Counted from the first letter of the stretch, positions 45,326 through 55,880 are shown. The stretch: 64,000 nucleotides of DNA from Deinococcus sp. JMULE3 (GCF_013337115.1 NZ_SGWE01000004.1:1250001-1314000); one strand, 5' to 3'. A program made the numbers and translations. The notes: a model not told the origin generated them from the letters alone.

Positions 45326-46027
45326 ATGCACATTCAGGGGATGAACTGGGGCATGGTCGAGGACCTGCTGACCCGCGAGGACCGCTGCGTCCTGCCGCTG
45401 GGCTGCACCGAGCAGCACGCGACCCTCAGTCTCGCGACGGACACGCTGCTGGCCGAACGGGTGGCACGCGAGGCCGCCGACGGCAGCGGCGTCCCGGTGT
45501 TCCCCGCCCTGCCGTACGGCGTCACGCCCACGTTCGCGGCGTACCCAGGCACGCTCAGCCTGCGCGTGGGCACGTACCTGAACCTGCTCGACGACCTGCT
45601 GAGCGGCCTGCACGCCCAGGGCTTCCGGCGCATCCTGATCGTGAACGGGCACGGCGGGAACACGCCGGGGCAGGGCTGGCTGGGCGAGTGGCTGGCCCGC
45701 CACCCGGACGCGCGCGTGCAGTGGCACAACTGGTGGAACGCTCCCCGCACCTGGGCCGCCGTGCAGCGCGTGGACCCCCTCGCCAGTCACGCCAGCTGGA
45801 TGGAGAACTTCCCCTGGACCCGCCTGGACGGCGTCCCGGCCCCCGAGGAGCGCAAACCCATGGTGGACGTCGCCGCGCTGCGCCAGCTGCCCCCCGCGAA
45901 GGTGCGCGAGGTGCTGGGCGACGGTAATTACGGCGGCCTGCACCGCCGCCCGGACCGCGAGATGCAGCTCATCTGGCAGGAAGCCGTCGCCGAGACCCGC
46001 GCGCTGCTGGACAGCGGCTGGGCCTGA
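45326..46027 (+). CDS. creatininase-family amidohydrolase
   Basis: 233 aa. Metal and core motifs of the creatininase/MftE-like family are present: LPLGCTEQHATLSLATDT, PYGVTPTFAAYPGT, and IVNGHGGNTPG. Members cleave cyclic or linear amides (creatinine, formamide intermediates); the true substrate here is unknown. TAGTGT at 45315-45320 is 5 nt before the ATG. Repeat copy D begins 5 nt after the stop. Confidence 0.87.
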   Translation: MHIQGMNWGMVEDLLTREDRCVLPLGCTEQHATLSLATDTLLAERVAREAADGSGVPVFPALPYGVTPTFAAYPGTLSLRVGTYLNLLDDLLSGLHAQGFRRILIVNGHGGNTPGQGWLGEWLARHPDARVQWHNWWNAPRTWAAVQRVDPLASHASWMENFPWTRLDGVPAPEERKPMVDVAALRQLPPAKVREVLGDGNYGGLHRRPDREMQLIWQEAVAETRALLDSGWA

Positions 46028-46032
46028 TCAGG

Positions 46033-46158
46033 ACTCCGGTTGAAAGGTTTGCAAACCTTTCAACTCGAGCGGAGCGAGGAGGAGAGAAACGGGTTCCGGA
46101 CGTGGAGTTGACAGATCGGTGGTGTTCCGATCTGTCAACGAAACAAACGGAATCCGCA
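46033..46158 (+). repeat. intergenic repeat family 1, copy D
   Basis: The left stem is a perfect 26-bp palindrome at 46039-46064. The right stem (46107-46139) has 13-bp arms, GTTGACAGATCGG and complement. It sits between convergent genes. The right-stem sequence differs from copy A at several positions but is fully paired. Confidence 0.88.
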
Positions 46159-46214
46159 TGACGGGCACGGGGCGCGGGCCGGAGTCTCCTCCACCCGCGC
46201 CAAGCACAGCCCGC

Positions 46215-46679
46215 TTACCCGATCTGCCGCAGCAGGTTCACGGTCTCGATCATCGCCAGCACCGCCTCGGCGCCCTTGTTCCCCGCCTTGATCCCGGCGC
46301 GGTTCAGGGCCTGCTCGACCGTGTCGGTCGTCAGCACGCCGAACGCCACCGGCACCCCCGTGTGCAGGCTGGTGTTCAGGATGCCGTTCGCCGCGCCGCC
46401 CGCCACGAAATCGTAGTGATCCGTATCGCCCTTGATGACGGCCCCCAGGCACACCACCGCGTCATACTTCCCGCTCTCCGCCAGTTTGCGGGCGATCAGC
46501 GGCACCTCGTAACTGCCCGGCGCGAGGAAATGATCCAGATTCGCCGACTTCCCGCCGTGCTGCACGAACGCCAGCTCCGCCCCCTCTACCAGACGGTCCA
46601 CGATCAGGTGATTCCAGCGGGTACTGACAACAGCGAACTTCAGGTCGGTGGCAAGCAGATTGGCTTCAATTCGGTTCAT
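46215..46679 (-). CDS. ribH: 6,7-dimethyl-8-ribityllumazine synthase
   Basis: 154 aa; forms lumazine from ribitylaminouracil and dihydroxybutanone phosphate, the penultimate riboflavin step. Conserved FAVVSTRWN, VPLIARKLAESGKYDAVVCLGAVIKGDTDHYDFV and GVLTTDTVEQAL regions are visible (positions about 15-120). AAGGAG lies about 8 nt before the ATG. Last gene of the leftward rib operon, separated from ribBA by a repeat. Confidence 0.96.
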   Translation of the reverse strand: MNRIEANLLATDLKFAVVSTRWNHLIVDRLVEGAELAFVQHGGKSANLDHFLAPGSYEVPLIARKLAESGKYDAVVCLGAVIKGDTDHYDFVAGGAANGILNTSLHTGVPVAFGVLTTDTVEQALNRAGIKAGNKGAEAVLAMIETVNLLRQIG

Positions 46680-46696
46680 GGTGATTCTCCTTCGGA

Positions 46697-46816
46697 GGGC
46701 AACCCCTCCGCCCTTCGGGCACCTCCCCTAAAGGGGAGGCATGTTGGTGTCCTTGGCTCCCCTTGACTCGTAGAGCCCGCAGGGAGGGGAGCTGGCCGCG
46801 AAGCGGACTGAGGGGG
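46697..46816. repeat. composite hairpin repeat, family 2
   Basis: Three hairpins in a row: GGAGGG/CCCTCC, CCTCCCCT/AGGGGAGG at 46722-46739, and GCTCCCCT/AGGGGAGC around 46756-46793, followed by GGCCGCGAAGCGGACTGAG. It lies between ribBA and ribH inside the operon, so it may modulate expression of ribH. Related units occur at 12148-12192 and 52727-52799. Confidence 0.65.
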
Positions 46817-46818
46817 TC

Positions 46819-48020
<1,202 letters not shown>

Positions 48021-48024
<4 letters not shown>

Positions 48025-48677
48025 GCGCCCACCTCCTGCTCCGTCTGCTCGGGCGTCCAGTCGCGCATCAGGATCAGCCGTTCCACATATTTCGCCATCT
48101 GATCGGCCTCCAGATTCACCTGCGTACCCGCCGCCCAGGTATGCAGGGTGGTGACCTCCAGCGTGTGCGGCACGAGCCACAGCGTGAACTCGTCCGGGCG
48201 CAGGTCCGCGCGGCTGCCCGCCGGGCCACCGGCGTCCACGACGGTCAGGCTCACGCCGTCCACCGTGACGCTCCCTTTCGGCACGAGGTACCGCGCGAGG
48301 TGCGGCGCGGCCCGCACGGTCATGGTGTACGCGCCGGGCTGGGCGTCCACGCGCAGGATCTCGCCCACGCCGTCCACGTGCCCACTCACCACATGCCCGC
48401 CGAAGCGCGCCTGGGCGGTCATGGCACGCTCCAGATTCACCTTCACGCCCTCCCGCCAGTGCGGGGCGGTCTTGGCGAGCGTCTCGCGGCTGAGGTCCAC
48501 GGTGAAGCCCGCCGCGTCCCAGGTGGTCACGGTCAGGCAGGCGCCGTTCACGGCGATGCTCTCGCCCAGTTCGACGTCCGCCCACATGCGCGCGGGCTGA
48601 ATGGTGACGGTCAGGTTCCCCTCGTTCTCGGTGGTGCGGGCAATCACGCCCACCTGTTCGATGATTCCAGTAAACAT
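48021..48677 (-). CDS. ribE: riboflavin synthase, alpha subunit
   Basis: 218 aa. Two lumazine-binding repeats: [10 protein letters not shown]...NGACLTV...[11 protein letters not shown] in the first, and [14 protein letters not shown] in the second. It dismutates two lumazines to riboflavin. Start at MFTGII, the canonical N-terminus, with GAGG about 9 nt upstream; longer in-frame extension is not credible. Overlaps ribBA. Confidence 0.95.
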
Positions 48678-48736
48678 GTATTGACCTCGGGTGGAGGCAG
48701 GGGCGCACTCGCCGCTCCTCCACGGGGAAGGAAGCT

Positions 48737-49840
48737 TCAGACGCGCGGGATGTCGTGCAGCAGGCCGGTGATCAGCACGTCCGGGCCTAGGGTCTCGACC
48801 GTCACGTCCCGCAACGCCTGCGCGTCGTGCATGGGGCGCGCGGGGCCGGTCAGGGGACTCAGGCCCGCACCGAGGAGTTTCGGGGACACGAAGACCCGCA
48901 CCTCGTCCACCAGTCCCTGCGCGAAGAAGGCGCTCAGGAGGGTGGGGCCACCTTCGAGCAGCACGCTGCTGAGGCCCAGTCCCGCCAGTCCGCTCAGGGC
49001 GTCCGGTAGCGATGCGGCGCGCTGCACGGTGATCCCGGCAGCCTCGTGCGCGGTCGCGTCGGCGTCCGGGGCGGTCACGAGGACCGCGCCGTCGCGCCAC
49101 GCGCGGGCCCGCGGATTGCTCGATGCTCGGCGGTCGAACACCACGGGGCGCGGATCACGCCCGCCCGGGACGCCGCGCGTCGTGAGGGCCGGGTCGTCCA
49201 GGCCCAGCGTGCCGCTGCCGACCGCGATGGCGTCCAGCTCGTCACGCCAGTGCATGGTGCGCTCGCGGGCCTGCGGGCCGCTGACGGCCCCGTTGCTCTC
49301 GTTCAGCGCGGCCACCTTGCCGTCCAGGGTCATGGCGTACTTCGCCACCACCCACGGGCGGCCCCGCACCACTGCGCTACGGAAGCCCGCCTGCTGCCGC
49401 ACCGCCTCGGATTCAAGGACGCCCACCGTGACCTCGATCCCGGCATCCCGCAGGCGCTGCACGCCGCGCCCCGCCACCAGCGGGTTCGGGTCCAGCGCCG
49501 CCACCACCACCCGCCGCACGCCCGCCGCGACCAGCGCGTCCGCGCAGGGCGGCGTGCGCCCGTGGTGACTGCACGGTTCCAGGGTCACGTAGGCGGTGGC
49601 GCCGCGTGCCCGCTCGCCCGCATCCCGCAGGGCGAACACCTCCGCGTGCGGCTCACCGGCTCTCGGGTGGAAGCCTCGCCCCACCAGTTGATCGCCTTGC
49701 ACGATCACGCAGCCCACGGGGGGATTCGGCGCGGTGCGGCCCAGTCCTCTGGCAGCCTGCTCAAGCGCGAGCGTCATGAACCGCTCGTCTACCGGCAGTG
49801 CCGCCGCCACCCCAGGGGGTGGAGCATTCACTTCATACAT
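48737..49840 (-). CDS. ribD: bifunctional riboflavin deaminase/reductase
   Basis: 367 aa. The N-terminal deaminase has zinc motifs HAEVFAL and [12 protein letters not shown]; the C-terminal reductase (residues about 150-365) has [12 protein letters not shown] and LLEGGPTL. Performs two middle steps of riboflavin synthesis. First gene of the operon, 38 nt after the FMN riboswitch. ATG at 49840 was taken; a second in-frame ATG (FMTLALEQ, residue 22) is possible. Confidence 0.95.
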   Translation of the reverse strand: MYEVNAPPPGVAAALPVDERFMTLALEQAARGLGRTAPNPPVGCVIVQGDQLVGRGFHPRAGEPHAEVFALRDAGERARGATAYVTLEPCSHHGRTPPCADALVAAGVRRVVVAALDPNPLVAGRGVQRLRDAGIEVTVGVLESEAVRQQAGFRSAVVRGRPWVVAKYAMTLDGKVAALNESNGAVSGPQARERTMHWRDELDAIAVGSGTLGLDDPALTTRGVPGGRDPRPVVFDRRASSNPRARAWRDGAVLVTAPDADATAHEAAGITVQRAASLPDALSGLAGLGLSSVLLEGGPTLLSAFFAQGLVDEVRVFVSPKLLGAGLSPLTGPARPMHDAQALRDVTVETLGPDVLITGLLHDIPRV

Positions 49841-49878
49841 GGTCTGTCGCCACCTGCTGGGGGGCAGGCAGCGTTCCT

Positions 49879-50021
49879 CCTTCTCTCATCCGGACTCTGA
49901 CCGTCGGCCCCCGATTCACACGGGATCGGGCCTGCGCGTGGTGCAGTCTGCGCGGGCTTCGCGGGCTGAGGCTCACGCCATCACCGCCGGTAGGGAATTT
50001 CACCCCACCCCGAAGGAAGTC
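49879..50021 (-). promoter_or_regulatory. FMN riboswitch (RFN element)
   Basis: On the leftward strand the conserved RFN blocks appear in order: CTTCGGGGTGGGGTGAAATT, CCCTACCGGCGGTGATG, AGCCCGCGA, GGGGCCGACGGTCAGAGTCC and [18 protein letters not shown] binding would lower expression of ribD-ribE-ribBA-ribH. The GAAGGAGG at its end may serve as anti-ribosome-site switch. The upstream promoter is likely near 50050-50075 but is not certain. Confidence 0.95.
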
Positions 50022-50182
50022 GGCCCGCCCGGAAGCGGGCCACCCTGAACGTAGCACCCTCCCGCCCCAGAACTGTGGGGGCGATCAGACACCCGCCGGG
50101 GGACAATCCGCCACGCGCCATGCCGTCTGCTGAGGGCAGCCACGCACCCTCTCCCCCTTTCCACGCCGCTGGAGGCCACCCC

Positions 50183-50938
50183 ATGAAGACGATCCTCGTG
50201 ACCGGAGGCAGCGGCGTGCTGGGCCGCGCCCTGACGCCCGCCCTGGAGGGCCGCGCGGATGTGCGCGTCCTGTCCCGCCACGCCGACCCCCGCCCCGCGT
50301 TCCGGCAGGGTGACCTGCAGAGCGGCGCGGGCCTCGCGGACGCACTGCGCGGCATGGACACCGTCATTCACGCGGCCAGCCAGCCGTCGCGGCCCCAGGC
50401 GGACGTCGAGATGACCGGCGTGCTCCTCGCGGCGGCGCGGGAGGCGGGCGTGCGGCACGTCGTGTACGTCAGCATCGTGGGCTGTGATCAGGTGCGGGCC
50501 TTCCCGTACTACCGCGCCAAGACCCAGGTCGAGGCGCTGGTCGCGGCGGGCGGCGTGCCGTTCACGGTGGTGCGCGCCACGCAGTTTCATGAGTTCGTGG
50601 CGTTCATGCTGTCGCGCCTGACCCGCGCGCCGCTGCTGCCCCTGCCGGGCCTGCCCCTCCAGCCGGTGGACGTCCACGCCGCCGCCGCGCAGATCGCTCA
50701 GGTCGCGCTGGGTGCCCCGCAGGGGCGCGCGCCGGACATCGTCGGCCCGCAGATCATCGCCCTACCGGAACTGGCCCGCACCTGGGCCGACGCGACCGGC
50801 GCACGGACCCGCGTCCTGCCGATCCCCGCCGCGCGGCGCTTCACGCCCCTCACCCGACCCGACCTGAGCGGCGTGGGCCGCACCTGGGCGCAGTGGCTCG
50901 CGCAGGAGGCCGCGCGCCCCAACCCCTACGCGGGCTGA
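50183..50938 (+). CDS. NmrA/atypical SDR NAD(P)-binding protein
   Basis: 251 aa. N-terminal Rossmann loop ILVTGGSGVLGRALTPAL, then DTVIHAASQPS and YVSIVGCD; the YRAK motif stands in for SDR YxxxK. NmrA-like members sense redox cofactors or reduce small substrates. GGAGG lies 7 nt before the ATG; upstream in-frame codons lack a site. The 3' end overlaps that of a convergent gene by 13 nt. Confidence 0.88.
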   Translation: MKTILVTGGSGVLGRALTPALEGRADVRVLSRHADPRPAFRQGDLQSGAGLADALRGMDTVIHAASQPSRPQADVEMTGVLLAAAREAGVRHVVYVSIVGCDQVRAFPYYRAKTQVEALVAAGGVPFTVVRATQFHEFVAFMLSRLTRAPLLPLPGLPLQPVDVHAAAAQIAQVALGAPQGRAPDIVGPQIIALPELARTWADATGARTRVLPIPAARRFTPLTRPDLSGVGRTWAQWLAQEAARPNPYAG

Positions 50939-51744
50939 GCCGGACGGGGCGGCTGGTCGGCGTTCAGGTCCGCAAGTTCCGTCTCCTGCCCCCCGTGCCA
51001 GATGAACACGCGTCCGGCGCGGGCGATCAGCAGCCGCCCCCGACGGTCGAGGTCGGCCCAGGTGGCACCCTCCAGATCGGGTGCCGGGCCTTCCGCCAGC
51101 CAGCGGTACCGGACGAAGCGGTGATACCGCTGATCACAGATGAAATTCAGTTCCAGTGACCCCTTGCGCAGCGTGAACGGGTCAGCTTCACCCATGCCGA
51201 TCCAGCGTCTCGGCTGATGAGTGACGTGCCAACCCGTCCGTTTCAATACGACGAGGAAGGTATCCACCCGCAACGTGCCCGTAGGATGCAGGACCTCAAA
51301 ACCCGGCGGGCGGATCAGTTGCTGTTTCGTCAGGTCGGTGTGGTTGACCATGATCGTCCGTGAGTCCCGGAACGCGCCGCCACCGCTCCAGCCGTCCGAG
51401 GCGTTCCACAGGCCGATGGCGTGCACCTGCGGCGGTTTCGACAGGGCCGTCCAGTCGTACATGGTCACGCCGTAGCGTTCCATTGCCAGCGCCTGCTGCC
51501 GCTTCGATTCGTTCCGCGCGGTGTACAGCAGGTGCTCGCCGTCGGGCGAGAGGTCGCTCATCCACTCATACAGCCGCCCCTGGAACCACGATCCGGGCGT
51601 CAGGCGATCGGTGGCGGTGTCCCACAGGTACACGCGCGTCCAGCGGGAGGGGCCGCGCCGGAACAGCACCACGCGGTCGGCCTCGCTGGCGAGCAGGCCC
51701 CAGATGCGCGCCGGGGCGGGGGGCGTTCCCACGTGTCCTGTCAT
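50926..51744 (-). CDS. hypothetical protein with beta-propeller-like repeats
   Basis: 272 aa, rich in Trp and beta-strand patterns (LSPDGEHLLYTARN is a WD40/PD40-like blade, and DLDRRGRLLIARAGRVFIW another). No signal peptide. Function unknown. Its ATG overlaps the sirtuin stop (ATGA), so it is translationally coupled to the deacylase gene. Confidence 0.7.
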   Translation of the reverse strand: MTGHVGTPPAPARIWGLLASEADRVVLFRRGPSRWTRVYLWDTATDRLTPGSWFQGRLYEWMSDLSPDGEHLLYTARNESKRQQALAMERYGVTMYDWTALSKPPQVHAIGLWNASDGWSGGGAFRDSRTIMVNHTDLTKQQLIRPPGFEVLHPTGTLRVDTFLVVLKRTGWHVTHQPRRWIGMGEADPFTLRKGSLELNFICDQRYHRFVRYRWLAEGPAPDLEGATWADLDRRGRLLIARAGRVFIWHGGQETELADLNADQPPRPAQPA

Positions 51745-52475
51745 TCCATCAGCGCGACGAGGCCACGTGACGCGACGTCCCGCACCACATAGGTCATCTG
51801 GTGCGAGATCTCGGTGTCGGTGGGGTTGATCTCGATGGCGATCCCGCCGCGCCGCAAGGTCTCGGCAGCCAGTCCGGCGGCGGGGTACACGGCGCCGCTC
51901 GTGCCGATCACCAGTGCGACCTCGGCGGCGGCGAAGGCGTCCTGCGCGGCTTCCAGGGCGTCCTCCGGCAGGTACTCGCCGAACCAGACGACGTTGGGCC
52001 GCATGCGGTTCCCGAGCGGGGAGGTGGGCGGCGTGACCAGCTCAGCGGGCGCGGCAAGCGGGTAGGTCTGCCCCGTGACCTCGTCCCGCCCGCTGAGGAG
52101 ATTGCCGTGCAGTTCCACGACCTGCCCGCCGTGCGTGCCGCTGCCCGCGCGGTAGTGCAGGCCGTCCACGTTCTGCGTGGCGAGGAAGAACCCCGCGCCT
52201 TTCTGCGCCTCCAGCCGCGCCAGCAGGTCGTGTGCTGCGTTGGGTTGCGCGGCCAGCACATCGCGGTAGCGGCCCGCGTACCACTCCCAGACCATGTCCG
52301 GGTCGCGGCGGTACGCGGGCGGACTGGCGAGGTCCTCGGGCCGGAAGCGCGCCCAGTGCCCGGTCTGCGCGTCCCGGAAGGTGGGAATGCCGCTCTCGGC
52401 ACTGACGCCCGCGCCGGTCAGCACGGCAACGCGGGAGGTGGAATGCAGGGCAGCGCGGGCAGCAGCGAGATCCAT
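51741..52475 (-). CDS. Sir2-family NAD-dependent deacylase lacking zinc cysteines
   Basis: 244 aa. Core sirtuin motifs: VLTGAGVSAESGIPTFRD, TQNVDGLH, ELHGNL (catalytic His) and the NAD pocket GTSGAVYPAAGL. WEWYAGRYR and RPNVVWFGE suggest class III, which removes succinyl/malonyl groups. There is no cysteine in the whole protein, so the usual four-Cys zinc ribbon is absent. TACCCT (complement of 52482-52487) is 6 nt before the ATG, deciding the start. Confidence 0.9.
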   Translation of the reverse strand: MDLAAARAALHSTSRVAVLTGAGVSAESGIPTFRDAQTGHWARFRPEDLASPPAYRRDPDMVWEWYAGRYRDVLAAQPNAAHDLLARLEAQKGAGFFLATQNVDGLHYRAGSGTHGGQVVELHGNLLSGRDEVTGQTYPLAAPAELVTPPTSPLGNRMRPNVVWFGEYLPEDALEAAQDAFAAAEVALVIGTSGAVYPAAGLAAETLRRGGIAIEINPTDTEISHQMTYVVRDVASRGLVALME

Positions 52476-52726
52476 GAGGGCAGGGTAGCCCGCAGAGGGA
52501 AAGCACAGCGCCACAGATGACCCGAGCCCCGGCCGAAGCCGCCGGAAAATAAGTCGATCAGCGGCCCACACCGCCCACCCACGCGCCGACCGCAGATGGC
52601 CCCGAGCCGTCGGACGCGCAGCGTCCGGGCCTTCCACCGTGACGGCAGGATGGCGTCGAAGCCGGACCCGTCACCGCCCACTGCGAGCACACCGCAGCAG
52701 CAAAAACTCTTGCCCAGTGCCAACGT

Positions 52727-52799
52727 AGGCTCCCCCTGCCCCTCTGGGGTACTCGTATGAGCCGCTTGCGGAGGGGGCTGGGGGGTGGGGCAACCACGC
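52727..52799. repeat. intergenic repeat, family 2
   Basis: Shares GGCTCCCC, CTCGTA(T)GAGCC and GAGGGGGCTGG with 46756-46795. The surrounding 543-bp interval 52476-53018 has no credible gene: 52500-52720 looks like unremarkable GC-rich DNA, and 52823-52878 carries a promoter and terminator (next entry). Confidence 0.5.
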
Positions 52800-52809
52800 G
52801 CGAAACACT

Positions 52810-52878
52810 CAAAAACAAAAAACCCGCCTTCTTCGGCGGTGATAAGAAAAGGATACCCCGGTATGCAGGCCGCGTCAA
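52810..52878 (-). promoter_or_regulatory. leftward promoter immediately followed by an intrinsic terminator
   Basis: On the leftward strand TTGACG (52873-52878), 17-bp spacer, TATCCT (52850-52855) form a near-consensus promoter. The stem CCGCC/GGCGG (52824-52828, 52835-52839) with a long A tract on the plus strand, hence a U tract in RNA, starts only a few nt after the expected transcription start. No gene lies between. The product would be about 30 nt. Confidence 0.65.
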
Positions 52879-53018
52879 CCCCTGTCGCACGGCCCGGTTT
52901 CTGCCGTCCAGCACGTCAACGACCGGATTGCTCGTTCGGGCTTTATGCACGGGCTGTCGTCCGCGTATCGGCCAGGTGGCGCAGGCCATCCGGCTGGGGG
53001 CGCGGTAGGCTGCGCGGG

Positions 53019-54518
53019 ATGACACAGCATGAGACGTGGGCAGCGTTGCGGGCGCACTGGCAGGAGCTGGCGGACCTGGGTGGGATCGGGGCCTTGCTGG
53101 GGTGGGATCAGAGTACGTACCTGCCGCGTGGGGGTGCGGCGGGGCGGGCGCGGCAGCGGGCGCTGCTGTCGGGTTTGCGGCACGCGCGGGCGACGGACGC
53201 CGGGTATGGGCGCCTGCTGGATGCGGCGGGGGCGCTGGATCTGAATCCCACGGAGGCGCGGATGCTGGCGGTGGCTCGGCGGGAGTTCGAGCGGGCGACG
53301 CGCCTGCCGGGGGAGTTCGTGCGGGCGTCGGCGCAGCATGCCGGTGAGTCGTACGCGGCGTGGGTGGAGGCGCGGCCCGCGGACGACTGGGCGCGGATGG
53401 TGCCGCTGCTGGAGCGGACGCTGGACCTGAGCGTGCAGCGCGCGGCGTTCTTCCCGGAGTTCGCGGACCCGATGGATTTCTTCGTGGACGCCTCGGATGA
53501 GGGCATGACGGCGGGGCAGGTGGACGCGGTGTTCGCGGAGTTGCGCGCGGCGCTGGTGCCGCTGGTGGACGCGGTCGCGGCGGCCCCAGCGCCCCGCATG
53601 GACTTCCTGGCGCGCGAGTACCCGATTGCCACGCAGTTGCGGCTGGGTGAGGAGGTCGGGGCGCTGTACGGGTACGATTTCGCGCGGGGGCGGCAGGATC
53701 TGACGGCGCATCCGTTCATGACGCGGCTGGGCGCGCGGGACGTGCGGATCACGACGCGGGCGCAGCTGGCGGACCCGACGGACGCGCTGTACTCGACGCT
53801 GCACGAGGTCGGGCACGCGCTGTACGAGCAGGGCGTGGCGGAGGACCTGCTGGATACGCCGCTGGGCGGAGGCGTGAGTGCCGGGGTGCACGAGAGTCAG
53901 TCGCGGCTGTGGGAGAACCTGGTGGGGCGGTCGCGGGCGTTCTGGACGGGGCAGTTCGGGCGCTTCCGGGACGCGTTCCCGGAGCAGCTGGCCGACGTGT
54001 CCGAGGAGGAGATGTTCCGCGCGGTGAACGTGGTGCGCCGCAGCCTGATCCGCACGGACGCCGATGAACTGACGTACAACCTGCACGTGATCACGCGCTA
54101 CGAGCTGGAGCGGCAGCTGCTGGGCGGCTCGCTGGCCATTGCTGATCTGGCGGACGCGTGGCACGCGGCGTACGAGGCGAACCTGGGCCTGCGCGCGCCC
54201 AGTCACGTGGACGGCGTGCTGCAGGACGTGCACTGGTTCAGCGGCGGGATCGGCGGAGTGTTCCAGGGGTACACGCTGGGGAACGTGCTGAGCGCGCAGT
54301 TCTACGCGGCGGCCCAGGAGGCGAACCCGGACCTGGACGGGGACATCGCGCGGGGTGAGTTCGGTCGCCTGCACGGCTGGCTGCGTGAGCACGTGTACGC
54401 GCCGGGCCGGACGTTCACGCCGAACGAACTGGTGGAACGCGCGACCGGGCAGGGCATGACCGCCGCGCCTTACCTGGCGTACCTGCGTGGGAAGTACACG
54501 GAGCTGTACGGCCTGTAA
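53019..54518 (+). CDS. M32 metallocarboxypeptidase (Taq type)
   Basis: 499 aa zinc carboxypeptidase: active site LHEVGHALYEQG (HExxH), then GVHESQSRLWEN with the third ligand Glu, and WDQSTYLPRGG near the N-terminus. Length equals Thermus carboxypeptidase Taq. The ATG at 53019 is backed by TAGGCT at 53006-53011, 7 nt upstream; the long upstream open frame is not coding. Repeat copy E starts 5 nt after the stop. Confidence 0.95.
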   Translation: MTQHETWAALRAHWQELADLGGIGALLGWDQSTYLPRGGAAGRARQRALLSGLRHARATDAGYGRLLDAAGALDLNPTEARMLAVARREFERATRLPGEFVRASAQHAGESYAAWVEARPADDWARMVPLLERTLDLSVQRAAFFPEFADPMDFFVDASDEGMTAGQVDAVFAELRAALVPLVDAVAAAPAPRMDFLAREYPIATQLRLGEEVGALYGYDFARGRQDLTAHPFMTRLGARDVRITTRAQLADPTDALYSTLHEVGHALYEQGVAEDLLDTPLGGGVSAGVHESQSRLWENLVGRSRAFWTGQFGRFRDAFPEQLADVSEEEMFRAVNVVRRSLIRTDADELTYNLHVITRYELERQLLGGSLAIADLADAWHAAYEANLGLRAPSHVDGVLQDVHWFSGGIGGVFQGYTLGNVLSAQFYAAAQEANPDLDGDIARGEFGRLHGWLREHVYAPGRTFTPNELVERATGQGMTAAPYLAYLRGKYTELYGL

Positions 54519-54523
54519 TAAGA

Positions 54524-54651
54524 ACTCCGGTTGAAAGGTTTGCAAAATCTTTCAACCCGAGCGGAGCGAGCAGGAGCGAAACGGGTTCCGGGCGTGGAGT
54601 TGGCAGATCGGTGGTGTTCCGATCTGTCAACGAAACAGACGGAATCCGTAT
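54524..54651 (+). repeat. intergenic repeat family 1, copy E
   Basis: Nearly identical to copy D outside the stems. The left stem has one or two mismatches. The right stem, GTTGGCAGATCGG against CCGATCTGTCAAC, has one G-T pair. Lies between convergent genes, directly after the carboxypeptidase stop. Confidence 0.87.
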
Positions 54652-54711
54652 AAGGGACCGCATGGAGCAGCGGCGCCCGGAGTTGATCCAGGCGCCGCTG
54701 TGGTGGGTGGT

Positions 54712-54948
54712 TTAGAGGCCGAAGTGGACGCGGTTCTTCTCGATGAAGCTTTCCTCGCCGCCGGGGACGTCCTCTTCGGGGAAGATGGCGCTGACGGGGC
54801 AGGCGGGGACGCACGCGCCGCAGTCGATGCACTCGTCGGGGTGGATCAGGAACTGGTCGCCGCCGTCGTAGATGCATTCCACCGGGCAGACTTCCGTGCA
54901 GGCCTGGTCCTTGACGCCGATGCAGGGGCTAACGATCACGTGAGGCAT
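54712..54948 (-). CDS. fdxA: 7Fe ferredoxin
   Basis: 78 aa. Cysteines at 9, 17, 21, 25, 40, 43, 46 and 50 (CIGVKDQACTEVCPVEC and CIDCGACVPACP) give a 3Fe-4S plus a 4Fe-4S cluster, as in Thermus and mycobacterial ferredoxins. Electron carrier in the cytosol. TACTGT (complement of 54954-54959) is 5 nt before the ATG at 54948, favouring it over the upstream in-frame start. Confidence 0.95.
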   Translation of the reverse strand: MPHVIVSPCIGVKDQACTEVCPVECIYDGGDQFLIHPDECIDCGACVPACPVSAIFPEEDVPGGEESFIEKNRVHFGL

Positions 54949-55075
54949 GAGGGACAGTATGCACACCTCACCTCACGGGCGCAAGGGCGAAGCTGGACAG
55001 GATTTTTATCGTTCAGCTCGATAAAACCGAGTGTTTCTCTCGGGATTGGAACGCGGTTCAGTCCGGACGGTCAGT

Positions 55076-55852
55076 TCAGGTGGGGACGCGCAGGTGCGTC
55101 TCGGCCAGGGTCAGGTCGGCGTCCTTGTCCACGTCGGTGCCGACGGCGGCGTGCGGGGTGATCAGCGCGCGGGCCTTCACGCCCAGCAGCCCGGACACCT
55201 TCTCCTCCAGCCGCTGCACGCTCAGGCGGCCCGTGAGGAGGCGCAGCAGCACGTCCCAGCCGATCAGCCCGGCGAGTTTCAGGGGGGCCTTGCGGGCGGC
55301 GAGCACCTCGCGCAGGCGCGGCAGGAACTGCCCGATCAATGCCGGGTCCAGCAGGAAGAGGTTCCCGCCGGTGAACGTGCCGTCCTTCAGGCGGGCGTAG
55401 GTGCGTTTCACGCCGGGGTACGCGGCCTCGCAGACCTCGCGCCGCACGACGGGGTACACCAGCCCGGCGTCGGGGGCGCTGTCCAGCACGTCCCGGACCT
55501 CCTCCGGGCGCAGCATGGGCACGTCGGCGGTGACGACCAGCACCCGCTCGCCCGGGGCGAGGCCCAGGTCGCGCAGGGCCTCCACCCCGGCTTCGAGGTT
55601 GCTGAGCAGGGTGCCGTGGTCGGTCACGCGGATGTCGATCAGCGCGTCGAGGTCGGGCGTGGTGGGGCCGACGTACGCCACGCGGCCCACGCGGTCGCTG
55701 CCGCGCAGGGCCCGCAGGACGTGCAGGGCCATCGGGGCGCCCGCGACGGGAATGAGGGGTTTGACGTTCACGCCGTGCGCGGCGGCGAAGGGGTCGCCGG
55801 GGTCCCCGCCGCCCAGCACGACGGCACTCCAGCGCGGCACTGAACTGTTCAT
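55076..55852 (-). CDS. MobA-like nucleotidyltransferase
   Basis: 258 aa NTP-transferase fold: [12 protein letters not shown] loop at the N-terminus, [19 protein letters not shown], and VVTADVPML with the metal Asp. Resembles molybdenum-cofactor guanylyltransferases or other nucleotidyltransferases; substrate unassigned. TACTCT (complement of 55861-55866) lies 8 nt before the ATG. Confidence 0.82.
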   Translation of the reverse strand: MNSSVPRWSAVVLGGGDPGDPFAAAHGVNVKPLIPVAGAPMALHVLRALRGSDRVGRVAYVGPTTPDLDALIDIRVTDHGTLLSNLEAGVEALRDLGLAPGERVLVVTADVPMLRPEEVRDVLDSAPDAGLVYPVVRREVCEAAYPGVKRTYARLKDGTFTGGNLFLLDPALIGQFLPRLREVLAARKAPLKLAGLIGWDVLLRLLTGRLSVQRLEEKVSGLLGVKARALITPHAAVGTDVDKDADLTLAETHLRVPT

Positions 55853-55880
55853 TGCCGCACAGAGTAGCAGACCGTCCAGC

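Noticed and set aside
52785..53018. N-terminal extension of the M32 carboxypeptidase
   Set aside because: The extension covers a promoter-terminator unit and lacks family similarity; TAGGCT 7 nt before ATG 53019 and the family N-terminus support the short form.
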